DNA of 53,326 nt. It comes from Marinobacterium profundum. GTDB lineage: Bacteria; Pseudomonadota; Gammaproteobacteria; Pseudomonadales; Balneatricaceae. Of the stretch, positions 7,741-16,361 are shown in pieces. Positions within the stretch are counted from its first letter, which is position 1, and every line of letters begins with the position of its first letter. A model generated the notes under the pieces. That model was not told the DNA's origin and made no database searches. It was given only the letters and a program-made list of their open reading frames with translations. The position numbers and the translations under genes were made by a program. The stretch is taken from the NCBI RefSeq assembly GCF_001528745.1, contig NZ_BCNS01000125.1, positions 1 to 53,326 on the forward strand, read 5' to 3'.

Positions 7741-9372
7741 TCAGGCCAGAAACTTGCCGATCTCGATGATGGTCTGTGGGTCATTGGCCACTCGCGAATG
7801 CTCGCCGGCAATCCTGATTTTATTGACCGCACCTTTGAAGTCGCGAGCAGAAGAGGTAGGCACTGTACCGTCACCGTGCCCTCCATAATCCCTTTTGTTG
7901 GTCCAGTAGTCACCGGTAGTGTCACCTCGACTGCCGACCCGTTGGTAGGTAATCGAATCAAGGGTCGGGTCTTCGCTGTCGGACCAGATCACCAGGGATT
8001 TGGACGGGACACCCGGTATCGTGAACCCAAGACTGTTTTCCTTGAAGTCCATCGCATTCTGGACATCGTTATGCCATTGCTGAGGAAAGCCGAACCGCCC
8101 CCCAAAATAAGTTTCTTGCATGGTGCCGATCCAGCGGTTGTGGCGACCAGAACGGCCTTGATACCAGATGAATTCAAGTGTGAGCCAATCGATAGCGTAT
8201 TTATCCGGCATCAACTCCCACGCAGCGGGAAAGCTGCGCGCGGCCTCTTTGAGACGGCGCTCAATATCGCGGGAGTCACCGGGGCGGCGGAAATAGTGTT
8301 TCCAGGCACTTTCAAGAATCAGGCTTTCCCAGAAGGACGTCATTTGGATGTCCGGATGCAGGACAAAATGCGCTTTGGCTGCACCATAATTTGGCGAGGC
8401 AATATAGATTGTCCGATCGATTGGCGCACCCAGTTTATGCGCCATACGTGTCACGAAGCCGCCCATCGAGTGGCAGACCACATCCGCCTTGGTCCACTTT
8501 GGATTGGCGGCCACCTTGGCACGAATTTCAGCAGCAAAGGCGGCGCCGCTGACCCGGTTGGACTTGCGCCAGTCGTAGGGAAAAATGAAAAAGTTCCTGT
8601 TAATCTCATATCCCAGCCGCTTTATCCCTTCGATCAATGGCGTATAGGCGCCAGGAAACAGGCCGATGGCGTCCACTGTGGATTGTGAAGTCAGGCCATT
8701 GACCATTTCTGACAGGATTCCGGCCCGATCCGTCATCAAGGGCAAATCGGGTGGCCAGAATGGCTTGACCGTGAGCTCGCGACCATTGCGCCAGACCTTT
8801 TTCGCCAACTGGGAGCCAAGGATTCCGGGCACAAAGAAAAGCGGCGTGTCAGCCAATTCAGGAGTGCCAGATGACGGAGGGGATTTACGGGGAGTGCTTG
8901 TAATTGGTTCTTCTGGGGTGCGCATGTTACTCGGAGTCACCTCAGCAGCCGTGCCATCTGCACGACCTTCGCCCGGCGCTTTGAAAGGATCTTCGGCCCG
9001 TCTACCCGCACCGGAGTCATCGTTAAAATCGTTCACGAATATTTGCTGCTCGCGATTGTTTCCTTTGGGCAATTCGACGTAGTCGCCTTCTTCGGGTTGC
9101 TTGGCGGCTTTTAGCTCTTCGTCGGTCATCAGGGCTTCAATCCCGGCTTCAACTTCGCTGGCCTCGGCCGTCTGTCCCAAATTGATCAGGACCGTGCGGT
9201 ATCGCACCATCAACGCAGAAATGCCGAACTCTTTTGGCGTGTCCGACTCATCAGCAAGCTCGATCGCAGCCTTTAAATAACCTGCGGCTGCCTCAGGTTG
9301 GCCTTTGCTCAAGACATCTTCGGCATTCTGGCGCAATTCATTGACCTTATGAAAAATATCTTCGGAGTTCAT
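7741..9372 (-). CDS. LCAT-family lipase/acyltransferase with TPR-like N-terminus
   Basis: A 543-aa alpha/beta-hydrolase of the lecithin:cholesterol acyltransferase (LCAT) type. LFFVPGILGSQL (about 178-189) forms the oxyanion strand; FPYDWRKS, VVCHSMGG (nucleophile Ser302), GGHGDGTVP (Asp501) and AGEHSRV (His525) complete the triad. Residues 1-90 are a helical TPR-like repeat pair and 95-175 a disordered linker. There is no signal peptide, so it acts from the cytoplasm, where phospholipid cleavage would harm the producing cell's own membrane, as expected for an abortive-type effector. It heads the minus-strand operon and is divergent from the TPR-CHAT gene. ATG at 9372 (MNSEDIF) is chosen; the longer frame to 9450 has no ribosome site. 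Enzyme class is firm, substrate unknown. Confidence 0.82.
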   Translation of the reverse strand: MNSEDIFHKVNELRQNAEDVLSKGQPEAAAGYLKAAIELADESDTPKEFGISALMVRYRTVLINLGQTAEASEVEAGIEALMTDEELKAAKQPEEGDYVELPKGNNREQQIFVNDFNDDSGAGRRAEDPFKAPGEGRADGTAAEVTPSNMRTPEEPITSTPRKSPPSSGTPELADTPLFFVPGILGSQLAKKVWRNGRELTVKPFWPPDLPLMTDRAGILSEMVNGLTSQSTVDAIGLFPGAYTPLIEGIKRLGYEINRNFFIFPYDWRKSNRVSGAAFAAEIRAKVAANPKWTKADVVCHSMGGFVTRMAHKLGAPIDRTIYIASPNYGAAKAHFVLHPDIQMTSFWESLILESAWKHYFRRPGDSRDIERRLKEAARSFPAAWELMPDKYAIDWLTLEFIWYQGRSGRHNRWIGTMQETYFGGRFGFPQQWHNDVQNAMDFKENSLGFTIPGVPSKSLVIWSDSEDPTLDSITYQRVGSRGDTTGDYWTNKRDYGGHGDGTVPTSSARDFKGAVNKIRIAGEHSRVANDPQTIIEIGKFLA

Positions 9373-9460
9373 AGTTTTACTCAATATCTTGTAAAAAATA
9401 CGAAACGAAAACGACGTTCCATGCACGGTGCAGGAAGCATAACAAGCCACGCTACTGCCC

Positions 9461-9496
9461 TACCTGCGACGGAATACGGACTACAATTCAACTCAG
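9461..9496 (+). repeat. 36-bp direct repeat, right copy
   Basis: Matches 68-103 at 32 of 36 positions. It lies in the divergent gap between the lipase gene and the TPR-CHAT gene. See the left copy. Confidence 0.6.
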
Positions 9497-9519
9497 GCAG
9501 CGTCAGGGATGCAGAAGTA

Positions 9520-9589
9520 CAGGGAGAGACGCATCCAGAGACTCTCCTACATTTTTCAATATAGGTTAATAATTAATCAGATGTAGATT
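9520..9589 (+). promoter_or_regulatory. Conserved upstream element, copy 1 (in 397-bp divergent intergenic region)
   Basis: The block beginning CAGGGAGAGACGCATCCAG recurs at 18537 upstream of the caspase-like operon (about 29 of 34 bases, one gap). Both copies are followed by ATGTAGATT (here 9581-9589). Within the block GGAGAG pairs with CTCTCC to make a hairpin. Downstream a second hairpin CGGGATCT/AGATCCCG spans 9665-9700. The gap 9373-9769 must also hold the promoters of both divergent operons; I cannot place a confident -35/-10. A shared regulator or RNA leader is possible. Confidence 0.5.
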
Positions 9590-9769
9590 GAGAATCAAAA
9601 AACACAGAGCGTGGCGATCGGCCTGCCCCATGGGCCTGCTCACGACCACGCAGCCGCCCCGACGCGGGATCTCGATACGGGTGCTGTAAGTAAGATCCCG
9701 AGCAGCCTGCGGCTCTATGCGTAAAAGCAGAACCCCCCGGATGGACAGGGACAAATCGCGGGCTTACTC

Positions 9770-10867
9770 TTGACGAATACTCCGGGTGACGGCGACCGCT
9801 GGAACGCGGATATCGAAGATGCCGTGCTGCGATACGTCAAAGCCGAGGGCTTGCCCCACGACGATCCCAACATCGAGATACTGCTCTCGCTTTTCCCCGA
9901 CGCGGATTGGGAAATCGGCGCACTGCGCCCACTGAGCCCCACCGAACAGCAACAGATCCTGCAACACATGCAGACCATATTGGATGCCCCTGACGCACAC
10001 AGCTATCGAGCAGCATTCGCGGAAGCCTTCATGGATATGGGCGTTCGCTTCATGGTTTCAACCTTTGATGTGCTCAGCCACGGCGACGAGCAGCAGCTAC
10101 AGGGTGTTCTCGAGTGCGAGAAAATCCTGGCGGACTGGTTGTTCGGCGAACGCATGACAGAGCGGGCGGACGAAGACGAACGACGCGCCCTGGTCGCCCG
10201 GCAGATTGTCGATCTTGACGACGAACTCAAACCGATGTGGCGCGCGGCTGCTCACGCAATGGCCAAGCTGCCGGACGAGCATCCGCTGCGCGACGTCGAT
10301 GAAATTCGCAATATTCTGAATGCCTGTCTGCAGGATTCCAGCGCGCAACAGGACATCGAACGCGAAATATTCACGCGCTGTGACTTGGTCGAACTTGATC
10401 TGGCGGACGAAGCACAATGTGAACAGCATTTGCAGCGGTGTTTCGAGCTGTTAGCCGATTTTGATGACGAGGAATCGAACCTGCGCTTGCGTACATCGCA
10501 TGTCTGGTTCTCGTATTTGAGTCATCAGCTCCTGGCGGCAGCAGAGGCCGGCGACGATGGACGGCGCGATCGATTCACAGGTCGAGTTGAGGCTGCGCTT
10601 GACGACATGCGCGCCTCGGCTTTGGACCAGGACCTTAAAATGCCACTCTTCGCGCTGGCCGCTGCCTACTCCTGGACTCTTCCTCGCCGCTCCGCCGAGT
10701 TGTTCGCCGAGATCCGCGGCAAGCTCGAAAAGGGCAGCGGGTGTTACCATCGACTTGGAGTCTTCGAAGGGGTGCAATGGCTGCGCTGCGACGAGCCCGC
10801 CCACGCCATCGACGCACTACTCCCTGCCATGCCGCTGCTGGAGGCCGATTACCTTAGCGCCTCCTGA
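9770..10867 (+). CDS. N-terminal (TPR-like) part of a TPR-CHAT protein, cut by a MITE
   Basis: A 365-aa all-helical, acidic protein (for example DDPNIEILLSLFPDADWEIGAL, FDDEESNLRLRTSHVWFSYL) with weak TPR-like periodicity and no membrane segment. The only in-frame start after the stop at 9722 is TTG at 9770, without a good ribosome site; a 10-codon reading frame starting ATG at 9741 ends overlapping that TTG (TTGA), so coupled initiation is possible. The last five bases of coding sequence plus the TGA stop belong to the inserted MITE at 10861-11068. Joining 10860 to 11075 restores a single 962-aa frame with the CHAT domain downstream. As it stands, only the helical regulatory half can be made from this start. 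Confidence 0.7.
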   Translation: MTNTPGDGDRWNADIEDAVLRYVKAEGLPHDDPNIEILLSLFPDADWEIGALRPLSPTEQQQILQHMQTILDAPDAHSYRAAFAEAFMDMGVRFMVSTFDVLSHGDEQQLQGVLECEKILADWLFGERMTERADEDERRALVARQIVDLDDELKPMWRAAAHAMAKLPDEHPLRDVDEIRNILNACLQDSSAQQDIEREIFTRCDLVELDLADEAQCEQHLQRCFELLADFDDEESNLRLRTSHVWFSYLSHQLLAAAEAGDDGRRDRFTGRVEAALDDMRASALDQDLKMPLFALAAAYSWTLPRRSAELFAEIRGKLEKGSGCYHRLGVFEGVQWLRCDEPAHAIDALLPAMPLLEADYLSAS

Positions 10868-11068
10868 TTACTTATGAGCCTCAGCCACTATATAGCCCAG
10901 TATCATGCTCTAATCTTAGTGAACAGGCAGGTACGGCATGATGCGGTAACCAAAGCAGGTTAGTTTTCGCTTTGATACGAGAAATTTAAACAGAAGCTAC
11001 TTCGTAACCTGTTGAATTTACTAAAGCTAAACTGGCTGGAACATGGCTGAGCTTTGTGGGTAATCAGG
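10861..11068. mobile_element. 208-bp MITE inserted in the TPR-CHAT gene
   Basis: Ends are inverted repeats: CCTGATTAC, 8 bases, CTCAGCCA at 10863-10887, and the reverse complements with the same 8-base spacing at 11044-11068. It is flanked by the 6-bp direct repeat TAGCGC at 10855-10860 and 11069-11074, as expected of a target duplication. The interior is AT-rich and partly palindromic (CAGGTTA...TAACCTG). It encodes nothing. The left end has two extra bases (CT) not matched on the right. Removing the element and one duplication (214 bp) restores an open frame. Confidence 0.88.
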
Positions 11069-11135
11069 TAGCGCGTTATTCGCATCCGAAATAAAAGCCA
11101 ACGGAAAACGGCTGCGGGATGCGGCCGTAAGCCTT

Positions 11136-12872
11136 GTGATCTCGCTCGGGCAACTCGATCGATGGGCGGAGGCATTCGAGTACGCCGAGCACTCGAAGAG
11201 TTTGCGCCTGCGCTATCGCTCCGCGCTACAGACCTCTTCGGACCGCGAACGACTGCAGGCGCTAGAGCGGGAAATGTACAGACTGCGCCGAGGGGTGCCG
11301 AGTGACTCAAGCGACAACTCGCCCCTAGCCATGGTGCTCAATCCTGTATCCAGCGAGGTCACCCGTTACAGTCTGCTGCTGGAAGAGTATCGCCAGTTGC
11401 TAAGCGGGGTGCCGGATGCAGAATTGCAGCGAGTCGGCGTACAGCAGGTCGCCGCTCGGCTTCGACCGGACGAAGCGGTACTGTCCGTCGTCGCCGGGCA
11501 TGAACAATGCCTGGTTATGCTAGTCACAGCTTCGGATTCAGACTCTCCCGCTGTCGGGACCCTGCTGGATGACTGGAATCTCGCAACAGACGCACAGATC
11601 AATGACGGCGTCTGTTCCGGATGGCTTTACAGTCTCGCCATTCTGGACCCAGCCTTTGATCGGGCCCCGGCGCTGGACAGCTTCATCGAGAAGTTCGACG
11701 CGGCTTTGGCTCCTCGCATAAAAGCGTCGATCGAGGAACACGGAATTCGCCGGCTGACGGTAATCCCGCACGACTTCATGCGCCTGGCGCCATTCTGGGC
11801 ACTGCCCTGTCTGCGGGACTTGCAGGTGACGCTGGAGATCTGTGCGGCGACCTTTCTCGATCAAGGCGCCAACCTGGCGGCGCGCATCTCCAATGCCGCA
11901 GTGGTCAGCGATCCGCTGCTGGACTTGCCCGCGGCGCTGGCTGATACATCCGCTGTTATCGATGCCTTGTCGGCTTTTGGCCTCCCCATAGATCGACTAC
12001 AGGGTCTAAAGGCCGATCGCAGCAATTTGCAGAGGGTCTTGAAGCAGACCGACTGGCTGCACTATTCGGGGCACGGTCACATACCGCTTACCGACCCGCT
12101 GGAAGCCTCATTACTGCTGAATCCAGCCTGGGGTTCGTCGAAACCCGAATCCGCCGACGAATTCTGGTCTATCAGTACGGCGGCCAGCGATGATCCCCCG
12201 GTTATGATAGACGGCAAAGGCCGAATCCAGATCGCCGGTATCGGCGTGCTGGAGGAACTGGGCGATGCGGCCTGTCGCGAACGCTTTCTCCACTGCGACG
12301 ATGGCCGCACGCTCTGGGGTACGGCCGACGAGGCTAAGCGCGGCTGCGTCGCTGATCGCTATTGCGCGGCACAGCTGTTGAGCGATGCCGACGAGCACAT
12401 GCCGAAGGTCGCCAATCTTGCCACTTGCAGCCTTGGCGCCAGTGGCTTTACCGATGTCGAGGAATGGCAGGGCCTGGTTGCTGCGTTTCATCTCGCAGGT
12501 GTAAACTCAATTATCGCCGGCCTCTGGCCGGTCTCGGACGTCGCCGCGGCTGTATTTGTGCAGCTTTTCTACCAGGAAATGCGCGAGTATTCGCGCGACA
12601 ACGCAGACGGCTCCGTCGATGTCGATCTCTGCGCCGCGTTGAGCGAGGCTTCACATAAAATGAGCACGCTATCGCGCGATTTGAGTGCTAGCCTGCTGCA
12701 AAGGGCGGCCCGGCGCGAACGCGCCGCATCTCCCCGCGAAGCGCTGCAGCTTGAGCTGATCGCGGTGCGCATGCGAGAGGCAGACGAGTATCCGTTCACA
12801 TCCGCTTATCAGCACGCGGCCTTTTATCTGCTTGGGCAATCCCGGGTTACACTGCCGAGGAGACCTTTATGA
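11136..12872 (+). CDS. CHAT-domain protease (C-terminal part of the MITE-split TPR-CHAT gene)
   Basis: A 578-aa frame from a GTG at 11136; the coding sequence is open back to 11064 and originally continued from the gene at 9770. Residues 1-50 are the last TPR helices (DRWAEAFEYAEHSKSLRLRY). From about 100 on is a CHAT protease: His313 in LHYSGHGHI and Cys431 in NLATCSLGASG, followed by the conserved AFHLAGVNSIIAGLWPVSD. An insert of about 100 residues separates His and Cys. It is distant from the CHAT protein at 442-2040. The stop TGA overlaps the next start (ATGA), with GAGGAGA before it, so the operon order is intact downstream. Whether the C-terminal part is still translated from GTG is unknown; a lone CHAT domain without its TPR brake might be unregulated. 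Confidence 0.82.
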   Translation: MISLGQLDRWAEAFEYAEHSKSLRLRYRSALQTSSDRERLQALEREMYRLRRGVPSDSSDNSPLAMVLNPVSSEVTRYSLLLEEYRQLLSGVPDAELQRVGVQQVAARLRPDEAVLSVVAGHEQCLVMLVTASDSDSPAVGTLLDDWNLATDAQINDGVCSGWLYSLAILDPAFDRAPALDSFIEKFDAALAPRIKASIEEHGIRRLTVIPHDFMRLAPFWALPCLRDLQVTLEICAATFLDQGANLAARISNAAVVSDPLLDLPAALADTSAVIDALSAFGLPIDRLQGLKADRSNLQRVLKQTDWLHYSGHGHIPLTDPLEASLLLNPAWGSSKPESADEFWSISTAASDDPPVMIDGKGRIQIAGIGVLEELGDAACRERFLHCDDGRTLWGTADEAKRGCVADRYCAAQLLSDADEHMPKVANLATCSLGASGFTDVEEWQGLVAAFHLAGVNSIIAGLWPVSDVAAAVFVQLFYQEMREYSRDNADGSVDVDLCAALSEASHKMSTLSRDLSASLLQRAARRERAASPREALQLELIAVRMREADEYPFTSAYQHAAFYLLGQSRVTLPRRPL

Positions 12873-13303
12873 TACCAATCGGCGAAGTTTTGGACCGTCT
12901 GAGCGAAAACCTGGATGCGCAGGAATCCTTTATTGTTCCGAATACCGATACGCTGGTCGACGACGATATAGTCGGCCTTGCCGCTTGCTTCGCGTTAGCG
13001 GCCGATATCGACGGGGTGGAAATCTGGCGCGACGGGAAACCACGAGGCAGCTTGGCCAGGTCAGACTTCGTTGCAATACCCGGGGTTGCGAACCTGCTCG
13101 TCGGCAACAGTTTTCAGGTTCGCGGCATCGGAGCTGCCGACGGACTCCACCTGCCCGGGGATTTGAACGAAGCTCTGATCGAGTTGTGCTGTCCGGAAGA
13201 CGCTTGCGATCACCATATTTACGCGCGCCGATACAATCCCGACGACGCTCCAGACTGCCCCCATCACCCCGGTAAAAAAGTAGTTCCCTGCGATGGAAGC
13301 TGA
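12869..13303 (+). CDS. Small Cys/His-rich protein of the CHAT operon
   Basis: A 144-aa protein of unknown family. Residues 1-100 are a mixed fold (VDDDIVGLAACFALAADIDGVEIW). The C-terminus carries a possible metal-binding cluster, ELCCPEDACDHHIYARR and DCPHHPGKKVVPCDG, which could be a zinc knuckle. The start ATG overlaps the CHAT stop and has a GAGGAGA ribosome site 6 bases upstream, so it is co-translated with the protease. It ends 3 bases before the next gene. A role as inhibitor, substrate or adaptor of the CHAT protease is possible; nothing in the sequence decides. Confidence 0.7.
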   Translation: MIPIGEVLDRLSENLDAQESFIVPNTDTLVDDDIVGLAACFALAADIDGVEIWRDGKPRGSLARSDFVAIPGVANLLVGNSFQVRGIGAADGLHLPGDLNEALIELCCPEDACDHHIYARRYNPDDAPDCPHHPGKKVVPCDGS

Positions 13304-13306
13304 CCC

Positions 13307-14275
13307 TTGAATGTCGCGAGCTTCCTGACAGACGGCATCGAACGGCTCGGGCTGCGTTTCGTTCGTGTTAACCTGCTTCCCACCGGAACCCTGACGCTCT
13401 TCGTCATCGCCCTGGTGAATAGCGGTGCGCCCGGAACCGCGCCTGACTGGCATCGTTTGATGCGGGCGATGCAGGCACTGGACACATTGAACTCCGCCGC
13501 TATCGGCTTGCTCATCGTTATCGTGGCGCTGGCTCTCGAGGCCCTGCAAACCCCTATAGTGCGCATGTTTGAAGGTTATTGGGGTGCCGGCAGACTGGCG
13601 GGCTACCTGGGCGGGATACGGGCCAGGCATTGGCGGAAAAAACGCGAAAAACTCAGGAAGTTAAGTTACTCCGAGAATCCGGCCGATAAGCATTCGATAC
13701 TCCATGCGGATCAAAAGCTGCAAGCAGAATTTCCGTCGCACGACCGCGTTCTGCCCACTCGGCTGGGTAATATACTTCGCGCCGCGGAAGACAGCGCCGG
13801 CCAAAGATACGGCCTGCAGACTGTTGCCCTGTGGCCGCGACTTTACCCCTTCATCGGCGTAACCCTGCAGGCCGCACTCGGCGACGTGCGCGATCGGCTG
13901 GACATGGCGCTGCGCTGGGTCTTCTATCTGCTGATCGGTGCCATCGTCAGCGCGGCACTACTGGCTCAACATCATTACTGGTTGACGCTCCCCGCCGCCC
14001 TAAGCCTGCTCGCTCTGGGTGCCTACCTTAGCGCCTGTTTGGCCGCAAAGAGTTACGGCGTATTGCTGGCCACGGCCTTCGATCTGCATCGGTTTGATAT
14101 GCTGCGCGCGATGCGGTTACCCTTACCGCAGAACGAGTCGGAAGAAAAAACGACTGGCCAGGCACTTTCGGCCTTTCTCACGGGACAAAAGAACAGCCAC
14201 GGCCTGCCCTACACCACCGATACCGGTGCTAAACCTGCGAACGAAAACACCGCTCTAAGTGGCGGGGACGATTAG
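13307..14275 (+). CDS. Four-helix membrane protein of the CHAT operon
   Basis: A 322-aa integral membrane protein. Hydrophobic helices lie at about 20-40, 62-82 (AAIGLLIVIVALALEAL), 206-226 (WVFYLLIGAIVSAALLA) and 230-252 (WLTLPAALSLLALGAYLSA). A charged cytoplasmic segment (about 100-200, RARHWRKKREKLRK) separates the two hairpins and a polar tail follows. Start is TTG at 13307, 3 bases after the previous stop; GGAAG lies just before. Such membrane proteins often close CHAT or caspase operons as candidate pore-forming or membrane-disrupting effectors, possibly released by cleavage of the tail. That is inference; the family is not recognised. Confidence 0.72.
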   Translation: MNVASFLTDGIERLGLRFVRVNLLPTGTLTLFVIALVNSGAPGTAPDWHRLMRAMQALDTLNSAAIGLLIVIVALALEALQTPIVRMFEGYWGAGRLAGYLGGIRARHWRKKREKLRKLSYSENPADKHSILHADQKLQAEFPSHDRVLPTRLGNILRAAEDSAGQRYGLQTVALWPRLYPFIGVTLQAALGDVRDRLDMALRWVFYLLIGAIVSAALLAQHHYWLTLPAALSLLALGAYLSACLAAKSYGVLLATAFDLHRFDMLRAMRLPLPQNESEEKTTGQALSAFLTGQKNSHGLPYTTDTGAKPANENTALSGGDD

Positions 14276-14391
14276 ACAATGATTTTGCTGAACGCATCCG
14301 ACCGGCCACAAATATTATTCATGATTTCAATGCATCAAGATTCGGCACGGCTCCAGCTACCGGAGCCGGTCGTCAAGCGCCTGGAGAATGA

Positions 14392-14808
14392 ATGAACAAC
14401 CGGTTTCAGCATTACCTGCTTATCCTCCTCCTGGGGCTTTTCCCGCTTGGCGCCCTGGCCGCTACGGCACCCGTTGGCCTGCTGGACGGCATGACCTTTG
14501 TCGGCCTCAACGGCGAGGCCGGCAAGGAACTTGACCCGGATGAATACGAAGAGATCACCTTCCAGCACGGCCTGTTCACCTCGGTATCCTGCGAGCCCTA
14601 TCATTTCGAGAGTGCCGAATATGCGACCACCGTAGTGGACAATGCCATTCACTTCACCGCCGTCACCGAAAGCCCGACCCACGGCACCATCAGCTGGCAG
14701 GGCGTGGTGGAGGGCAACACTGCCGAGGTCACCTTTGTATGGACCAAGCAACGCTGGTACTGGGATACCCGCCGGGAATACTGGTTCAGCGGCACCTTGA
14801 AGGAATAA
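14392..14808 (+). CDS. Small secreted protein, unknown function
   Basis: A 138-aa protein with a clear signal peptide (YLLILLLGLFPLGALAA). The mature part is a compact beta-rich domain of about 110 aa (VGLLDGMTFVGLNGE, EEITFQHGLFTSVSCEPYHF, ISWQGVVEGNTAEVTFVW), which looks like a lipocalin-sized barrel. ATG at 14392 follows a GGAGAATGA ribosome site. The 116-base gap before it contains a hairpin CGGCTCC/GGAGCCG (14348-14368). It starts what looks like normal chromosomal sequence with the next membrane gene, 22 bases on. Confidence 0.7.
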   Translation: MNNRFQHYLLILLLGLFPLGALAATAPVGLLDGMTFVGLNGEAGKELDPDEYEEITFQHGLFTSVSCEPYHFESAEYATTVVDNAIHFTAVTESPTHGTISWQGVVEGNTAEVTFVWTKQRWYWDTRREYWFSGTLKE

Positions 14809-14830
14809 GCATGCCCTCCCGGGACGGCAT

Positions 14831-15496
14831 ATGACAGGCTCGCATCATCAGCCGGCCGGGAATACTCGACTGAGCCGTACCCTCAGGTTCGCCCTGTTGC
14901 TCGGCATTGTTATCGCGCTGAATATGGGCGGCAACTGGCTGGCCCGGCAGCTCGACCTGCAGCTGTTTCCCCGGCACGAGGCGCTGATCAGCATCATGGT
15001 GCTGGCGGCGGCCTGCCTCTATATCGCCCTGATGGCCATTCCCTTCATGCCCGGTATAGAAATAGGCCTGGCACTGATGATGCTGTTGGGCAGCAAGGGC
15101 GCCCTGCTGGTCTATCTGTGTACCCTTGTTGCCCTATCGTTAAGCTTTCTGATCGGCAGGATAATCCCTCCCCCCAGAATTTACCGGCTGCTGAGTTGGC
15201 TGCATCTTCATAGAGCCGGCGCTCGGGTCAACCAGCTTGCACCTCTGAACCGGCAACAGCGACTGGCACTGCTTGGGGAGCAACTTCCCAGGGGCATAGC
15301 GCCATTGCTGTTAAAATACCGCTACCTGACTGTTGCCGTCGCCCTTAACCTGCCCGGCAATGCCCTGATTGGCGGGGGCGGCGGCATCGGCCTGGCAGTG
15401 GGCATGAGCAGGCTCATTCCTTTTCACGGATTTATCACCCTGATCGCCCTGGCCGTGGCCCCGGTACCGATCTGGTTTTTCTTTTTCGGTGGTTAA
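14831..15496 (+). CDS. VTT/TVP38-like (DedA-type) membrane protein
   Basis: A 221-aa membrane protein with about five hydrophobic segments. The region LNLPGNALIGGGGGIGLAVGMSRLIPFHGF resembles the re-entrant, glycine-rich loop of VTT/SNARE-associated (DedA, TVP38) proteins, which move or scramble phospholipids. It is shorter than typical TVP38 proteins by a few residues only. Probably co-transcribed with the small secreted protein before it. Family call moderate. Confidence 0.6.
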   Translation: MTGSHHQPAGNTRLSRTLRFALLLGIVIALNMGGNWLARQLDLQLFPRHEALISIMVLAAACLYIALMAIPFMPGIEIGLALMMLLGSKGALLVYLCTLVALSLSFLIGRIIPPPRIYRLLSWLHLHRAGARVNQLAPLNRQQRLALLGEQLPRGIAPLLLKYRYLTVAVALNLPGNALIGGGGGIGLAVGMSRLIPFHGFITLIALAVAPVPIWFFFFGG

Positions 15497-15580
15497 ACAT
15501 ACGGGTGCCAGCACAGTCAGGAGGCACCATGCGGTTAATTGGGCCATGCCTGCGACCTTATTATTCAGGAAATAAAGGTA

Positions 15581-16183
15581 TTATTTTTTTAGTTTCACTA
15601 CTTGGGTATTGGTTAACCGCTTTCCGTTATAACGGATTACTGCCTCGATATGCTGATGTGATTGCTTTGGTAGTGCATCAGTTTTTAATTGAACGATGAA
15701 CCTGTCTGTACCTGCCTTTGAAATACTCTGCGATATTGGAATTGAGACTTCCGCATAATCCTGTCCCTGGTACGGGAAGGTGACCTGTGTTTCATATTTC
15801 ATACTGGAGCTGTCTTCACCCGCAAGCAGTTGATCAACGCCTGAGCCCTCGGATAGCACGTAGACTGCCGACGCGGTATTGAAAGATTGCAGGCCACCCC
15901 GCGGTTTATCCTGCCCATAAAATGCAAGTTGCAACTCAACCAGCTGCGATTCCTGTGCCAGTGCATTGCGCACAAGAAAATCCAGGGTTAGGCCGGAAGT
16001 GTCTGTCGGTTTTATAAGTCGAAAGTCGTCAATGGAAACCTCTGGTTCTGGCGGGGTCATGCGGGGCGAGAAAAGAAGGATTCCACCGAGAGCCGAGCTG
16101 TATAGCAGCCACAAGACGACCAGCCAACGTACCCATACGGAATAAGACTGAAAAAATGGAATCAGATCAACGAAATCTTTCAT
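15581..16183 (-). CDS. Single-pass membrane protein, partner of the subtilase-TPR gene
   Basis: A 200-aa protein with one transmembrane helix (about 17-40, VWVRWLVVLWLLYSSALGGILLF) and a beta-rich C-terminal domain probably in the periplasm (VSIDDFRLIKPTDTSGLTLDF). ATG at 16183 has AGGAA 7 bases upstream. It follows the subtilase-TPR gene on the same strand, with a dispersed repeat (16197-16361) placed between. No family is recognised. A membrane anchor or substrate for the neighbour is possible. It is convergent with the VTT gene; the 84 bases between hold nothing clear. Confidence 0.6.
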   Translation of the reverse strand: MKDFVDLIPFFQSYSVWVRWLVVLWLLYSSALGGILLFSPRMTPPEPEVSIDDFRLIKPTDTSGLTLDFLVRNALAQESQLVELQLAFYGQDKPRGGLQSFNTASAVYVLSEGSGVDQLLAGEDSSSMKYETQVTFPYQGQDYAEVSIPISQSISKAGTDRFIVQLKTDALPKQSHQHIEAVIRYNGKRLTNTQVVKLKK

Positions 16184-16196
16184 GATATTATTCCTG

Positions 16197-16361
16197 CAGT
16201 CTGTCGGACTTGACCGATCGTAGCGAGGGAAAGTCCGTTTTGAGGCAGTTTTTGAGCTCTTTTGAGACGAATAGTGGTTCTATTTAACGAAAAATAGCGC
16301 GGAAAATGACCAAAATCGGCTTTTCCGCAGCAGATTAGCGTTAAGTTCGGCAGGCTGCTAG
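16197..16361. repeat. 165-bp dispersed palindromic repeat, copy B (complete)
   Basis: Begins CAGTCTGTCGGACTTGA and ends TTAAGTTCGGCAGGCTGC plus TAG, which are inverted repeats of each other. The interior holds TGAGGCAGTTTTTG and other stretches shared with 3905-4111. Its end supplies the TAG stop of the subtilase-TPR gene. A non-coding MITE-like element. Confidence 0.75.

Noticed and set aside
68-9496. 36-bp repeats as attachment sites of an integrative element
   Set aside because: No integrase, excisionase or tRNA gene is present in or near the bracketed segment; kept only as a direct repeat.
15505-15699. 64-aa plus-strand frame after the VTT gene
   Set aside because: Overlaps the end of the minus-strand membrane-protein gene, no ribosome site and no recognisable protein character.
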